Shown here: positions 5,686 through 14,724 of the stretch, one piece after another | Layout: each line of letters opens with the position of its first letter | How positions within the stretch are numbered: the first letter of the stretch is position 1 | From: Pseudanabaena sp. CAN_BIN31 | Lineage (GTDB): Bacteria; Cyanobacteriota; Cyanobacteriia; Pseudanabaenales; Pseudanabaenaceae | NCBI GenBank assembly: GCA_026785865.1 | Contig: JAJAZG010000096.1 | Span: forward strand, 1-15,586 | Length of the DNA stretch: 15,586 bases | Direction of reading: 5' to 3' | Made by a program: the position numbers and the translations under genes | Notes under the pieces: generated by a model | Database searches by the model: none | The model's input: the letters and a program-made list of their open reading frames with translations, nothing else | Told to the model about the DNA's origin: nothing

Positions 5686-8600
5686 TTAAGGGAACATACA
5701 CTTATCAGAATCACAACCCGCAGGGCCAGCATCCATCATCTCACCCGAATCATAACGCAACAAACTTGCGTAGAAATCATCAGACTTGCGACGTACTAAC
5801 ACCTCAGCACTGAGCCTGTCATAAGTTGCCTTATCAATCGGCTCAAAGGGCAAACGAGGGAAAGTCTGAAGGTCATCAAAACGCGCCAACAGCGCCGCCG
5901 AGATGTAGCCATCATCATCACGAATCGCTTCGTAAATCTTCTTCCCTAAAGGTTCGATTTCTGCCTCACGCAACTCTAAAGTTGCCGAAGTATTATGTCT
6001 AGTGTAATGCTTCTGCACCTGCATGTAGAAATCAAACTGCGCCATTACATTAAATTGCGCGATTTCCACTTGATCAGCACCGTCAAGGTCAGCCCAAGAA
6101 ACGCTTACAGGAATTTCCACGAGCCATTCCGTGCATCTAGGATCAAAGGGATCATTTAGCAACTGTCCATTCTCATCCTTATCCGATTGCGAAGGAATGA
6201 TGCTATAGCCATAGTCCATACAAGCTCTCGCCACAGGATCATCCTTACGGAAAGTAATCCGACGGATAAAGCGCTGTGCCTTCGGTGGATGCCAACCAGG
6301 GGAAGCACCTGTCAAGAGAGACTTAGTGTTATGAGATTTCAGCGCACCTTGCCAGTACCATGAGTCATCATCATCGCGTCCTGACACTGCAAAGTCATAA
6401 CTGTAATCAGGTGTGGTTTCAAATTCGATACTAGCCACACGATAGGGATGGAATGCGAATTGACGCTTAGGTTCTGGCAATGGGCGTAACTTGCATTTGC
6501 GACTGTGGGCATTTAGATAGGCTAATGCGTCAGGCTGAGACAACATCCGACTGAGGGATAAGCCCCACATATTCCTCTGTCCTTGGAAGTTTTCACCTTG
6601 GGTATTATGGAAAATCCCAAAGCATAAACCAACGGCTTCACCAACTTGTTGGAGACTGCGAACAAAAGCTTCGCTCGCTGAATCAATCGATAATGTACCT
6701 TTTTCGCGAACGCAACCATCGGTATCAATCAAGCCACAGAAGAAAGCAAGAATGGTAGCGCGAGACGATTTCCGAATTGCTAAAGGAATTCGATCTAGAT
6801 CGGCGCTATTAACTTTCTGCAATTGATTTAACTTGATCCAATCAAAAAGTTGTCCAGAAGCAAAAGTTAACTCGCCTCTTGTGCCACCGTCGCGAGGGTC
6901 ATGACTGATTGTGCCTGTTAGTCCAAACTGATTTTGCGCGATCGCTTGCAAACGCTCGACCAAATCTAGCTCTCTCTCATTAAAAGCAAATCTCACTCGA
7001 TCTTTGCTTTCACTCATTGCCCCATCACCAAACAAGCATCCCAAGAAATAGCCCAGTTCTGGATTGAGTGTGGTTGGGGTGGTGATTTCGGCTGTGAGTA
7101 CACCGCGACCATGACCTAACAATTCCTTGCGACCTTCGCGAGTATATTGAACTGGATTGAGACTGAGCAGCAGTGCATCTGACTGTTGTTGATATTCACC
7201 TAATGAATAATCAATGTCCATACCCAGTTCTAGTTGATCGGCTCTCACCCATTGATCAGCGATCGCAAGACGATGATTAGGAGTCATCCGCAAGATTCGA
7301 CCATTCTCAAGGGTGACGCGCACTAGATTTAATGGTTGATTTGCGATCGCAGTATCAGTCGCAACCCCATTCCGCACACTTAAATCCAAACCTTTGCTTT
7401 CGCCACTACCTGCTTCCACGATTTCATCGGCATAAAGCAAGCCTTGGTCAAAAATTCGTAAAGCAGTGCGATCAAGACAACCTGCGGGTTGAACAGTAGT
7501 GCAGCGATTAGGACGACGTAAACCTTGCGAGTCACAATATTCGTTAACCGTTTGATTGACAATCTCGCGCCAACGATTGAGATAAGCAGCTTCTCTATCT
7601 TTGAAATCTAGCCCTTGTACAGTGTCAGGGCGACCCGCTTCCCACCAGCGCAACCAATCTACGCCAAAGGCATGAACAAAAAAGTCAAATAGTCCCGTAA
7701 AAGAAACACCCACAATTGGATCGACTTCTCGGCTATATCGATAGCGCTCTTCGTTGAAACGATGATTGAGCAATGCAGCTACAGAAATAGCACCCGCTTT
7801 AAACGCTTCTTCTTGTTCTTTCTCATTGTGTGGATCGATTTGATTTAGATGAACCTCAGAGAGGTTGCAATGCCCATCAGAAAATACGATTTCGCCACAA
7901 GGATTCAGACCATAGCGCTGAAAGCGATGCTCTAGCTCACGTTCAGCAATTTCAGGTTGATGCGATCGCAACCATTCTTTTCCTTCTCCTTTAATATAGG
8001 CAGCAAGAAACTCACGCTTTAGTTCAGACGTTGTAATGAGATCGGCATTAGAACGTGCGATCGCTTCACCAGCCCATTGAATCGCACCTTCACCCGAATA
8101 ATATTGCTTACGGACTGCATCAACACATTCTTGTTCCGTTGGTTTGCGATGGAATACCCTCGTGTGATTCGCCATCCGAAGAGAATCACGCTCTGGATCG
8201 ATGCGCCAGTTACCCGCTTCATCCTGTTGCCAGAGATTATCCTTCGCCACAGAGCCAAGAGCATCTTCTGAAGAGAACTGGCGCATTCCTGCTGAGTTGT
8301 GCGTTAGATATCCATCACAGTAGAAGCAATGAGCTTCTTCTACTTCAATATCAAAGGTCTGTACATAGTCTTGACTACCCAAACCTTTGACACTTACAGG
8401 AATGTCTATGCTGACATCTGATTCAGTAATGTAGCGCTCATAGTTAGAATTTACCGTGCGAGAACCTTGGAAACCCATGTCACGCATTTCGCTGTAGGTA
8501 TATGCTTCACGCATCATTTCACCAGCGATCGTAAAGCCATACATTTTCAGCCCTTGATGGATATTACCCTTGACTGAGTGTTGGGCAATGAGCGCATTGT

Positions 8601-10350
8601 AGCGATCCTTGAGAGCAGGAATTGTGAGATTGTACTTCGCTTGCCAATTTTCTTCCTTTGGTCTAGTAATACTAATTCTGCCAGCAATACCAAGACTTGA
8701 AAGAACTGCACTAACCTGTCTTACAAACTTTTGATAGACAGAAGTAACTAGATGGGGTGGACGATTATCGACAGCACCGTCACTATCCATCAATCCTGCT
8801 AGATAGGCAGCACGTAAATCTGTAGATCCTTGCAAGATGAAAGATGGAACTTCTAAAGATGTATTCGGGCGATTAATATGCTCGTGGAAGTATTCAGCTA
8901 AACGAATTGAAGAACAGACTGTTTTGGCAGTGTTCTCGCCTTTGACGACACCATGAGTAGCTGTCAATCCAAACATTGCCAAAGCTTCATCAATCTTGGC
9001 TTGCAGCTTTTGACAAAGCTCAGGTTGAGTGGCATTCATTGCCCATTCTACTCGTCCATAGGGCTTGTCATGCTTATTCCGTCCCAGAGCTACATAGCCA
9101 TCACCATGAGTAAAACCAATCAACCAAGCAACTTCAGGGATTAAAGCTGGAATTGTGATTGACTTAGCTGTGCGGCTATTAATAGGGCGTTGCTCGGTGT
9201 CATCTTCTGGTAAATGCGTAACTGTTCCAGAAAGAATTTGCGTACTGTGCATCAGTCGATCGCCTTCATCAAGCGCCGCCACATATTTCCAACGAATACT
9301 ACCCTTTGCCTCGGCGAGAACGGCGACACGATGATTAATTGTGGCTCTAGGGAAAGTGGCATTAGTTTCAATTTCTTGAACTTCTTGCATCCCCTGATCG
9401 AACTTGTTCAGAACTTTACGGAAGCCTAAAGGTGTTTGAACCAAGTCGCCAACTTGCACATCTTTAATTGCAACTAGACCTTTTGAAGTATGTACTAGCG
9501 CATCTTCGGGGAGACAGCGACGGATATTTCCTGCCACGATACAAACTGCGGCTTCATCGATGAGGAGGCAGCACTCAACCGAGGTGAGTTGACGACCGAT
9601 CGCTTTATTTAAAATATTGGCACAGCGATCGTAAAGGGTGGGCAACTTGACAGGATTTGCCATACCGCCAAAGCCCTTGAGAGCTTCACCACTGGGGCGG
9701 ACATCGCTGATATCAACGGTGATTTGGACGGGTTTGGTACGATCAAACTGTTCGTTGCTAGAGAGTTCTAAGAGGGATTGGTAGGACTTGACCCAACCTT
9801 GACGACTATCACCGACAAAAAACTTGACGGCGTTGTTGGCATAGTCAAACTCAACATCAGTATTGTGGCGGCGATCGCCAGCAGGTGTTGTACCGATCGC
9901 GCCGATCACCTGAACTTGCAATGCATTAATAATTACGGGCAATTGGCTAATATACTGCGGCTCTAATACGCCGCCAGTGCCAGATCCCTGCATGGCTAAG
10001 TCCATCATCAAACCAAACGATCGCCAGTCGATCACGTTGGTGCTGGTGCAGTTATAGGAGCCTGAGAAATTTTCGGGGCGCTCGACCCATTCCGTGCCAC
10101 CAACCCACAGCCAACGTCCAGAGGTGAGGGACTTGAGCTGCTTTTGCATCTTGTCGATTAGGGCAACTTGTTCATCGGTGAGCTTGCCTAATTTTTTGAG
10201 TCCAGTAAGTGTGCGATCGCATACTTCAGACCAGTTTTCGCGTTTGTTATTATATTTGCGGCTATAAGTCCTGAAAAATACGGGATAGGCAGCAGGAGCG
10301 CTATCGGGAAATCTAACCTCTTTGGAGATCAGTCTAAGTTCTTGCACCAT
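5686..10350 (-). CDS. nrdJ: Adenosylcobalamin-dependent class II ribonucleoside-triphosphate reductase with two inteins
   Basis: A 1554-residue precursor; removing residues 279-685 and 958-1341 leaves a 763-residue monomeric reductase, close to the 739 residues of the Lactobacillus enzyme. It reduces NTPs to dNTPs with a thiyl radical formed by B12. Visible catalytic residues are Cys101 in SYNCTS and Cys828 in GHCNL (redox pair on the substrate face), Cys818 in LNPCGE (thiyl radical site) with Asn816 and Glu820, and the C-terminal shuttle pair Cys1546/Cys1551 in CDSDKC. The phosphate-binding QPAG/TKSLLTGASPG segment is split by intein 2, and AGNIRR/SAGMRQF by intein 1. The shuttle cysteines and the thiyl cysteine lie in different exteins, so splicing is essential for dNTP supply. 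The 111-base upstream spacer (10351-10461) is too short for a cobalamin riboswitch. Confidence 0.97.
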   Translation of the reverse strand: MVQELRLISKEVRFPDSAPAAYPVFFRTYSRKYNNKRENWSEVCDRTLTGLKKLGKLTDEQVALIDKMQKQLKSLTSGRWLWVGGTEWVERPENFSGSYNCTSTNVIDWRSFGLMMDLAMQGSGTGGVLEPQYISQLPVIINALQVQVIGAIGTTPAGDRRHNTDVEFDYANNAVKFFVGDSRQGWVKSYQSLLELSSNEQFDRTKPVQITVDISDVRPSGEALKGFGGMANPVKLPTLYDRCANILNKAIGRQLTSVECCLLIDEAAVCIVAGNIRRCLPEDALVHTSKGLVAIKDVQVGDLVQTPLGFRKVLNKFDQGMQEVQEIETNATFPRATINHRVAVLAEAKGSIRWKYVAALDEGDRLMHSTQILSGTVTHLPEDDTEQRPINSRTAKSITIPALIPEVAWLIGFTHGDGYVALGRNKHDKPYGRVEWAMNATQPELCQKLQAKIDEALAMFGLTATHGVVKGENTAKTVCSSIRLAEYFHEHINRPNTSLEVPSFILQGSTDLRAAYLAGLMDSDGAVDNRPPHLVTSVYQKFVRQVSAVLSSLGIAGRISITRPKEENWQAKYNLTIPALKDRYNALIAQHSVKGNIHQGLKMYGFTIAGEMMREAYTYSEMRDMGFQGSRTVNSNYERYITESDVSIDIPVSVKGLGSQDYVQTFDIEVEEAHCFYCDGYLTHNSAGMRQFSSEDALGSVAKDNLWQQDEAGNWRIDPERDSLRMANHTRVFHRKPTEQECVDAVRKQYYSGEGAIQWAGEAIARSNADLITTSELKREFLAAYIKGEGKEWLRSHQPEIAERELEHRFQRYGLNPCGEIVFSDGHCNLSEVHLNQIDPHNEKEQEEAFKAGAISVAALLNHRFNEERYRYSREVDPIVGVSFTGLFDFFVHAFGVDWLRWWEAGRPDTVQGLDFKDREAAYLNRWREIVNQTVNEYCDSQGLRRPNRCTTVQPAGCLDRTALRIFDQGLLYADEIVEAGSGESKGLDLSVRNGVATDTAIANQPLNLVRVTLENGRILRMTPNHRLAIADQWVRADQLELGMDIDYSLGEYQQQSDALLLSLNPVQYTREGRKELLGHGRGVLTAEITTPTTLNPELGYFLGCLFGDGAMSESKDRVRFAFNERELDLVERLQAIAQNQFGLTGTISHDPRDGGTRGELTFASGQLFDWIKLNQLQKVNSADLDRIPLAIRKSSRATILAFFCGLIDTDGCVREKGTLSIDSASEAFVRSLQQVGEAVGLCFGIFHNTQGENFQGQRNMWGLSLSRMLSQPDALAYLNAHSRKCKLRPLPEPKRQFAFHPYRVASIEFETTPDYSYDFAVSGRDDDDSWYWQGALKSHNTKSLLTGASPGWHPPKAQRFIRRITFRKDDPVARACMDYGYSIIPSQSDKDENGQLLNDPFDPRCTEWLVEIPVSVSWADLDGADQVEIAQFNVMAQFDFYMQVQKHYTRHNTSATLELREAEIEPLGKKIYEAIRDDDGYISAALLARFDDLQTFPRLPFEPIDKATYDRLSAEVLVRRKSDDFYASLLRYDSGEMMDAGPAGCDSDKCMFP
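6328..7479 (-). other. Intein 2 in NrdJ (residues 958-1341), LAGLIDADG homing endonuclease type
   Basis: A 384-residue element inserted between TVQPAG and TKSLLTGASPG. It starts with Cys958 (TGT at 7477-7479). Block B is RMTPNHRLAIA (1021-1031; Thr1023, His1026). Endonuclease motif 1 is FLGCLFGDGAM (1102-1112, Asp1109) and motif 2 is FFCGLIDTDGCV (1203-1214, Asp1211). Block F is DYSYDFAVSGRDDDDSWYWQ (1315-1334). It ends KSHN with His1340-Asn1341 (AAC at 6328-6330), followed by the +1 nucleophile Thr1342. Unlike intein 1 it uses Thr at +1 and has an acidic DDDD insertion in the block F loop. It appears intact for both splicing and DNA cleavage. Confidence 0.95.
8296..9516 (-). other. Intein 1 in NrdJ (residues 279-685), LAGLIDADG homing endonuclease type
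   Basis: A 407-residue self-splicing element inserted between AGNIRR and SAGMRQF. It starts with Cys279 (TGT at 9514-9516), block A being CLPEDALVHTSKGLVAIKDV. Block B contains ATINHRVAV (Thr337, His340). Endonuclease motif 1 is LIGFTHGDGYV (410-420, Asp417) and motif 2 is YLAGLMDSDGAV (516-527, Asp524). Block F is TFDIEVEEAHCFYCDG (665-680). It ends THN with His684-Asn685 (AAC at 8296-8298), followed by the +1 nucleophile Ser686. All residues needed for the N-S shift, transesterification and Asn cyclisation are present, and both endonuclease aspartates are kept, so the element looks able to splice and perhaps to home. Confidence 0.95.
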
Positions 10351-10461
10351 GAATTATTGGAAGATCCTTTTAGGTTTGGATACACATATAGCGTTATATT
10401 AACCGCAAAAAGCTAAATTGACGCTACTAATATTTAGAGTTTATATTTCGCTTACATGAGA

Positions 10462-13400
10462 TTAATCTTGCTCAACGATCGCAATTTCTTGATCTGTTAA
10501 TTCATACAACTGATAAACCAAGCGATCAATTTGTCGATCAGTCACTGCGATCTGCTTCTCAATCATGTTTTTTTCATTCGGCGAATTGACTAGCTTGAGC
10601 TTGTTATGGAGTGACATCATCTGCTCGACCAAAGAAACCATGCGATCATGATTTTCGCGATCGCTTTTAATCTCAAAATTAATTAAACGAATAGGTAATT
10701 GCTCGATAAATCTTTTACCATAAGACCAATAGCCGCCTCGGAATGGACTACTAACTTGATACAGATAAAAATCTAATAAGCGAGAACTTAATAAACCCTG
10801 TAGATAATGCAGAGAATGAGGGTTATCTGGTGAATTCCAGCGCACACCATAGTAAGGACCATTACCACCGCCTGTAAAATAGAGTCCTGAAGAGTCATAA
10901 GCGTATCTTCCAAATAATGATATTACTTGAACTATCAGTTTTGGAGTTTCAAATAAAGTTAAATTTTTTCGATATATATATCCATACCATTTTTCATGAT
11001 CTGCCTTTTTAGAATCTCTATTTCTTAAATATTCATAGTTACCTTGTAAGTATTCCCAAGCACGAGGATACATAGATGCCATCTCATCTTGAGAGATCAA
11101 AACAGCTTTTCCTGTAACTAATTTATAGGGAAATAATAACCAGTGTTTTGATTTTGGTTGATCAAAAGATGAAACTGTATATTTATTCAAAAATGGTTTG
11201 AGGATTTGCTGTTCTATTTCCCATGTATTTTCATTTCGATCCCTAACTCTGACTAAGTGATTTACAGGAGATTTAATTTCTTCTAAAATATAAATCTTGT
11301 CGGCACTAGTCTGTAATCCAACAAATATTGAAGATAAGTCACCTAATCTTGTTGAAATATTATTTAGCTTGGCAAATATTTCACTAGTTTGTAATGGTAA
11401 AAAATTCCATTGGCTAGCACCAATATTTGCTGCTGGAATATCATCTTTTGTTTTATGAAAATCTTGTGTAGCTTGTTCAGATATCCATGTTTTAATATTG
11501 TTTATTTTAGTGAATTGGCAGAAATTAGTTAAGTTGTTATCTAGAAATATTAAACAGGTGTAAGTAGTTGGACCTGTAAAAACTTGTTGATCGCCAAAAT
11601 GTACAACTTCAGATAGATGTTTACCAGCAGAGATAATCTTGCGAATTGGCTCCCCATATTGAGCATTAAAAAATTTGTGAGGTAGAATATATCCCAATTT
11701 ACCTGTTTTATTTAATAGATTTAATCCTTTTTCTAGAAATACAACGCAAATATCATAATTTCCTTTACTTGCCGCCAAGTAAGTTTGCTTATAAAATTCG
11801 GTTTCCCTTGCTGCCCATTCTTTTAAAGTTTGGATACGAATATATGGTGGATTCCCTATTACCGCATCAAAACCACCTAATTTCATGATTGATGAAAATT
11901 CTTGCTGCCAGTCAAAGACATTAATCCGATAGACTTCATCTTCTCTTAACAAACTCATCTGTACTTTGTCATAAAAATCAGAGCCAATTAAGGAATTACC
12001 ACATTTAATATTATTATCTAAATCAGGTAACGCTCTTTCTTTAAATAACCTTAATTGATTAGTAACACTTTCTTGAGATTCACCTTCTAAAACTCTCAAC
12101 AACAAAGACAACTTAGTGACTTCAACCGCTTGAGCATCGATATCTACACCAAAAATATTATCTAATAAAATCTTTTTCTTTTCAGTTGTCGTCAGTTGCC
12201 AACCAGATATTGATTCATAGATGGGAGAGTTACGAGTAGGATTTTTTAGATAATAATCTCGATACCATTCCAATAGATATTGATATACTCCAATCAAAAA
12301 AGAACCTGAACCACAGGAAGGGTCGAGAATTTTTAATTTTGCGGCTTGCTTTGCGGTTTTGCCTTCTAGTAGTTTGCCAACAGTATTTTTAACGATGTAA
12401 TCAACGATATAAACTGGGGTGTAGTAAACTCCTCCTGCTTTACGCACTTCAGGCTTATCTTCTACGGTGACACCGAGTGTGCTTAAAGTAATTATTTTCC
12501 CAAGAAACTGCTCATAAACCTGTCCAATAATTTCAATGGGAATGACAGAAAACTCGTAGGGACTAGGATAGTAGAGATTTTTAATTATATTTTTTAATGG
12601 AAGATCACCAATAGTTAAAGTTAGGGTGAAGTTATCAAAATCAGGTCTATTGCGTTCATCTTTAAAATGAAATAAGCCAGAATTATAGCGATCGTCCGCT
12701 TCTCGAAAAATTTGGCATAGGCGATCATAAACGTTACTGCCTTGTTGTAATTCTTCTAATCTGCCATAATTTTCTGTTCCGCGATCTTCACAAATGCGTA
12801 AAAAGATGAGGCGATTGATAGTTATTTGTACTGCAAAGTTGAGATCGCGAGATGTAATTTCAGGATTATAAAATACCAGATTCGCAGCTAGGATATTACG
12901 CCAATTCTCAATCTCATTCAAGAAAGCCGCATCAACAGTTTGATTTCCTTTGTGAATTGTTTGCAGGGTGACAAATTGATTTAAAGAACCTACTAAAACT
13001 GCCTCACGAGAGAATAACGCGGCTATTTCATCCCATTTATCGATATATTCCGTATATTTAAAATAGAGGATTCTGGCGACAGTTGGTAGATCTTTAATAT
13101 TCGGTTGAATGCGACAGTCGTAGACTGCGAATTCTTCAAAATCGGTGAGAATACTGACTGGTAAGCTCGCTGACCAGGCATAGCGTCGGAGTTGAAACGC
13201 GGGTTTAGTATTTTGAGCAATATTGACGGAAGGCTTTTTGGCTTCCACAAAAAATTGGGGAGCTTTCCCAATCCGAAAGCAATAATCTGGCGCTTTATGG
13301 GTGTCACCTATTTTGACGCTATACTCATAAATCACTTCTCGATATGCTTCAGAAGATCTTTTTTCGTTACGAATATCCCAACCTAAAGCTTCAAAAAATG

Positions 13401-13512
13401 GATTAATAAAGTCATTCTTTGTCTGAGTTTCGTTATAGGTGGTTGAGTGATATTCAGACTCATTTTGTTGAAAGCGCTCAACTAACTCAGAAATTTTGGA
13501 TGGGACACTCAT
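10462..13512 (-). CDS. Type IIG-like restriction-modification enzyme (Eco57I-type nuclease, m6A methylase, specificity domains in one chain)
   Basis: 1016 residues. Residues 1-180 resemble an HsdR-N-like PD-(D/E)xK nuclease: APDYCFRIG (74-82, Asp76) and FFVEAKKPS (87-95, Glu90-Ala-Lys92). A helical linker runs 200-340. The amino-methyltransferase core has GGVYYTP (360-366), motif I LDPSCGSGSF (396-405), FGVDIDAQAVEVTKLSL (454-470) and motif IV NPPY (554-557), typical of N6-adenine methylases of the Eco57I/TaqI group. Residues about 770-945 form a TaqI-like target-recognition region, with FTGGGNGPYYGVRW (879-892) and SSPFRGGYWSYGKRFIEQLP (921-940). A coiled coil (955-1005) ends the chain. Such enzymes both methylate and cut one DNA target using AdoMet. 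All motifs look intact. No separate specificity or methylase gene is nearby. The site recognised cannot be read from sequence. Confidence 0.92.
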   Translation of the reverse strand: MSVPSKISELVERFQQNESEYHSTTYNETQTKNDFINPFFEALGWDIRNEKRSSEAYREVIYEYSVKIGDTHKAPDYCFRIGKAPQFFVEAKKPSVNIAQNTKPAFQLRRYAWSASLPVSILTDFEEFAVYDCRIQPNIKDLPTVARILYFKYTEYIDKWDEIAALFSREAVLVGSLNQFVTLQTIHKGNQTVDAAFLNEIENWRNILAANLVFYNPEITSRDLNFAVQITINRLIFLRICEDRGTENYGRLEELQQGSNVYDRLCQIFREADDRYNSGLFHFKDERNRPDFDNFTLTLTIGDLPLKNIIKNLYYPSPYEFSVIPIEIIGQVYEQFLGKIITLSTLGVTVEDKPEVRKAGGVYYTPVYIVDYIVKNTVGKLLEGKTAKQAAKLKILDPSCGSGSFLIGVYQYLLEWYRDYYLKNPTRNSPIYESISGWQLTTTEKKKILLDNIFGVDIDAQAVEVTKLSLLLRVLEGESQESVTNQLRLFKERALPDLDNNIKCGNSLIGSDFYDKVQMSLLREDEVYRINVFDWQQEFSSIMKLGGFDAVIGNPPYIRIQTLKEWAARETEFYKQTYLAASKGNYDICVVFLEKGLNLLNKTGKLGYILPHKFFNAQYGEPIRKIISAGKHLSEVVHFGDQQVFTGPTTYTCLIFLDNNLTNFCQFTKINNIKTWISEQATQDFHKTKDDIPAANIGASQWNFLPLQTSEIFAKLNNISTRLGDLSSIFVGLQTSADKIYILEEIKSPVNHLVRVRDRNENTWEIEQQILKPFLNKYTVSSFDQPKSKHWLLFPYKLVTGKAVLISQDEMASMYPRAWEYLQGNYEYLRNRDSKKADHEKWYGYIYRKNLTLFETPKLIVQVISLFGRYAYDSSGLYFTGGGNGPYYGVRWNSPDNPHSLHYLQGLLSSRLLDFYLYQVSSPFRGGYWSYGKRFIEQLPIRLINFEIKSDRENHDRMVSLVEQMMSLHNKLKLVNSPNEKNMIEKQIAVTDRQIDRLVYQLYELTDQEIAIVEQD

Positions 13513-13635
13513 ACAATCAAGCTTACGAATTAGAAAAACAGTCTAGCAGAGTTAACTGGGATCGCAATTTTCAGAGCTATGCCGAGTATACTTTAAGCAT
13601 TATTTGGATGTCAGAAGCAATAGTAATTGAAAATC
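13513..13635. promoter_or_regulatory. Divergent promoter region between the restriction enzyme and transpeptidase genes
   Basis: 123 bases separate two genes read outward, so both promoters must lie here or just inside a gene. I see no clear -10/-35 pair or SD. An alternative TTG start for the transpeptidase lies inside it at 13627. Confidence 0.4.
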
Positions 13636-14724
13636 ATGAGAAAGCGATCGCAAAATCTAGCATATCTTTTATCTTCTTTTGTACGTATGGCGATCGCCGC
13701 AAATATATTCACTTTTATTTTACTAAGCGCAAATACTCAAAATAACTTAGCTTGGACAAAAAACTTAGAAACGATAAGCAATACTCGATTTCTATTTATT
13801 GATTTGCAAAGCCATTGGTCGCGTCTGTTTGTCGAAGGCTTGTTATCTATCCCAGCACTGAGTAATGTTTTAGTTACGCCCGATTCCATCAACCGTTTTC
13901 AGCCCGATCGCGTTATTACCCGTGCGGAACTTGCCAACTTATTAGAGATTGCCTTTACCAATCGCAATGCGTCTAAAATTACCACGCGACTAAATGAGCC
14001 AGCCACAAAAGCCGAAACCCTCGTGGCGATCGCTAGTCAACTTAATCTCAATAGCAAAGCGACCAAAACTCCACAGACATATTTGCTCTCGATGTATCGT
14101 GACACGACTCAGATTCCTGACTATGCTATTCCCGCGATCGCCACAATTACACAGGAAGGCTTAGTTACCAATTATCCCGATCCGCGTATTCTTGCGCCAA
14201 ATACGGCGATTACAAAAAGCGAGCTATCGGTGCTGCTCTATCAAGCACTTGCCTATCAAAAAAAATTGCCAGTGCTGACATCGCTTTATACGATTAATCC
14301 TAATCGGCGGATGTGGGACACAGATTTAATGCAAATAACCCGCCTCGAAGTTAGCATTAGTCGCCGCAAAGTTACTGCCTTTCATGGTGAAATAGCTTTA
14401 AAGACCTATCCTGTGGCTGTAGGAAAAGAAGGTTGGAGTACCCCAATCGGCAATCATCGCGTCTTACAAACGATTGAATATCCTGCTTGGCAAAATCCTT
14501 TTACTGGCGATGTGATTGCTAGCAAAGATCCTGAAAATCCTCTAGGCGATCGCTGGATTGGATTTTGGACAGACGGCAAGGATTGGTCTGGTTTTCATGG
14601 CACACCCAACCGCGATTCTGTTGGCACGGCAGCATCTCATGGCTGTATTCGGATGTACAACGAAGATGTTCGAGAATTATTTAGTCAAGTAAAAGTAGGC
14701 ACGATTGTAAGAGTATCCCCATAA
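13636..14724 (+). CDS. L,D-transpeptidase (YkuD) with two N-terminal SLH repeats
   Basis: From ATG at 13636 it has 362 residues. An in-frame TTG nine bases earlier (13627) is possible but weaker. Numbered from that TTG, a membrane-targeting hydrophobic stretch spans 21-35. A first SLH repeat spans 57-110 (FIDLQSHWSR, FQPDRVITRAELANLL) and a second, weaker one 157-208 (YRDTTQIPDYAIPAIATI, ITKSELSVLLYQAL). The YkuD domain covers 238-364 with HGTPNRDSVGTAASHGCIRM (324-343), including His324, catalytic Cys340 and Arg342. It forms 3-3 cross-links in peptidoglycan or attaches proteins to it, acting in the periplasm, with the SLH repeats probably anchoring it to the cell wall. All catalytic residues are present. 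It converges on the MBL-fold gene at a shared terminator. Confidence 0.93.
   Translation: MRKRSQNLAYLLSSFVRMAIAANIFTFILLSANTQNNLAWTKNLETISNTRFLFIDLQSHWSRLFVEGLLSIPALSNVLVTPDSINRFQPDRVITRAELANLLEIAFTNRNASKITTRLNEPATKAETLVAIASQLNLNSKATKTPQTYLLSMYRDTTQIPDYAIPAIATITQEGLVTNYPDPRILAPNTAITKSELSVLLYQALAYQKKLPVLTSLYTINPNRRMWDTDLMQITRLEVSISRRKVTAFHGEIALKTYPVAVGKEGWSTPIGNHRVLQTIEYPAWQNPFTGDVIASKDPENPLGDRWIGFWTDGKDWSGFHGTPNRDSVGTAASHGCIRMYNEDVRELFSQVKVGTIVRVSP

Noticed and set aside
5469..5732. Minus-strand frame of 87 codons opposite the HicB-like gene
   Set aside because: It overlaps the HicB-like gene and the 3' end of nrdJ, and its composition (clustered Leu/Val and Ser) looks like a shadow frame.
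8055..8390. Plus-strand 111-codon frame inside nrdJ
   Set aside because: Antisense to the conserved reductase segment; no domain or start signal.
10351..10461. Cobalamin riboswitch upstream of the B12-dependent reductase
   Set aside because: The spacer is only 111 bases and shows no B12-box-like conserved segment; a full riboswitch would not fit.
13419..13745. Plus-strand frame of 108 codons overlapping the start of the restriction enzyme gene
   Set aside because: It is antisense to the well-supported enzyme N-terminus and overlaps the transpeptidase start; its translation has no recognisable domain.
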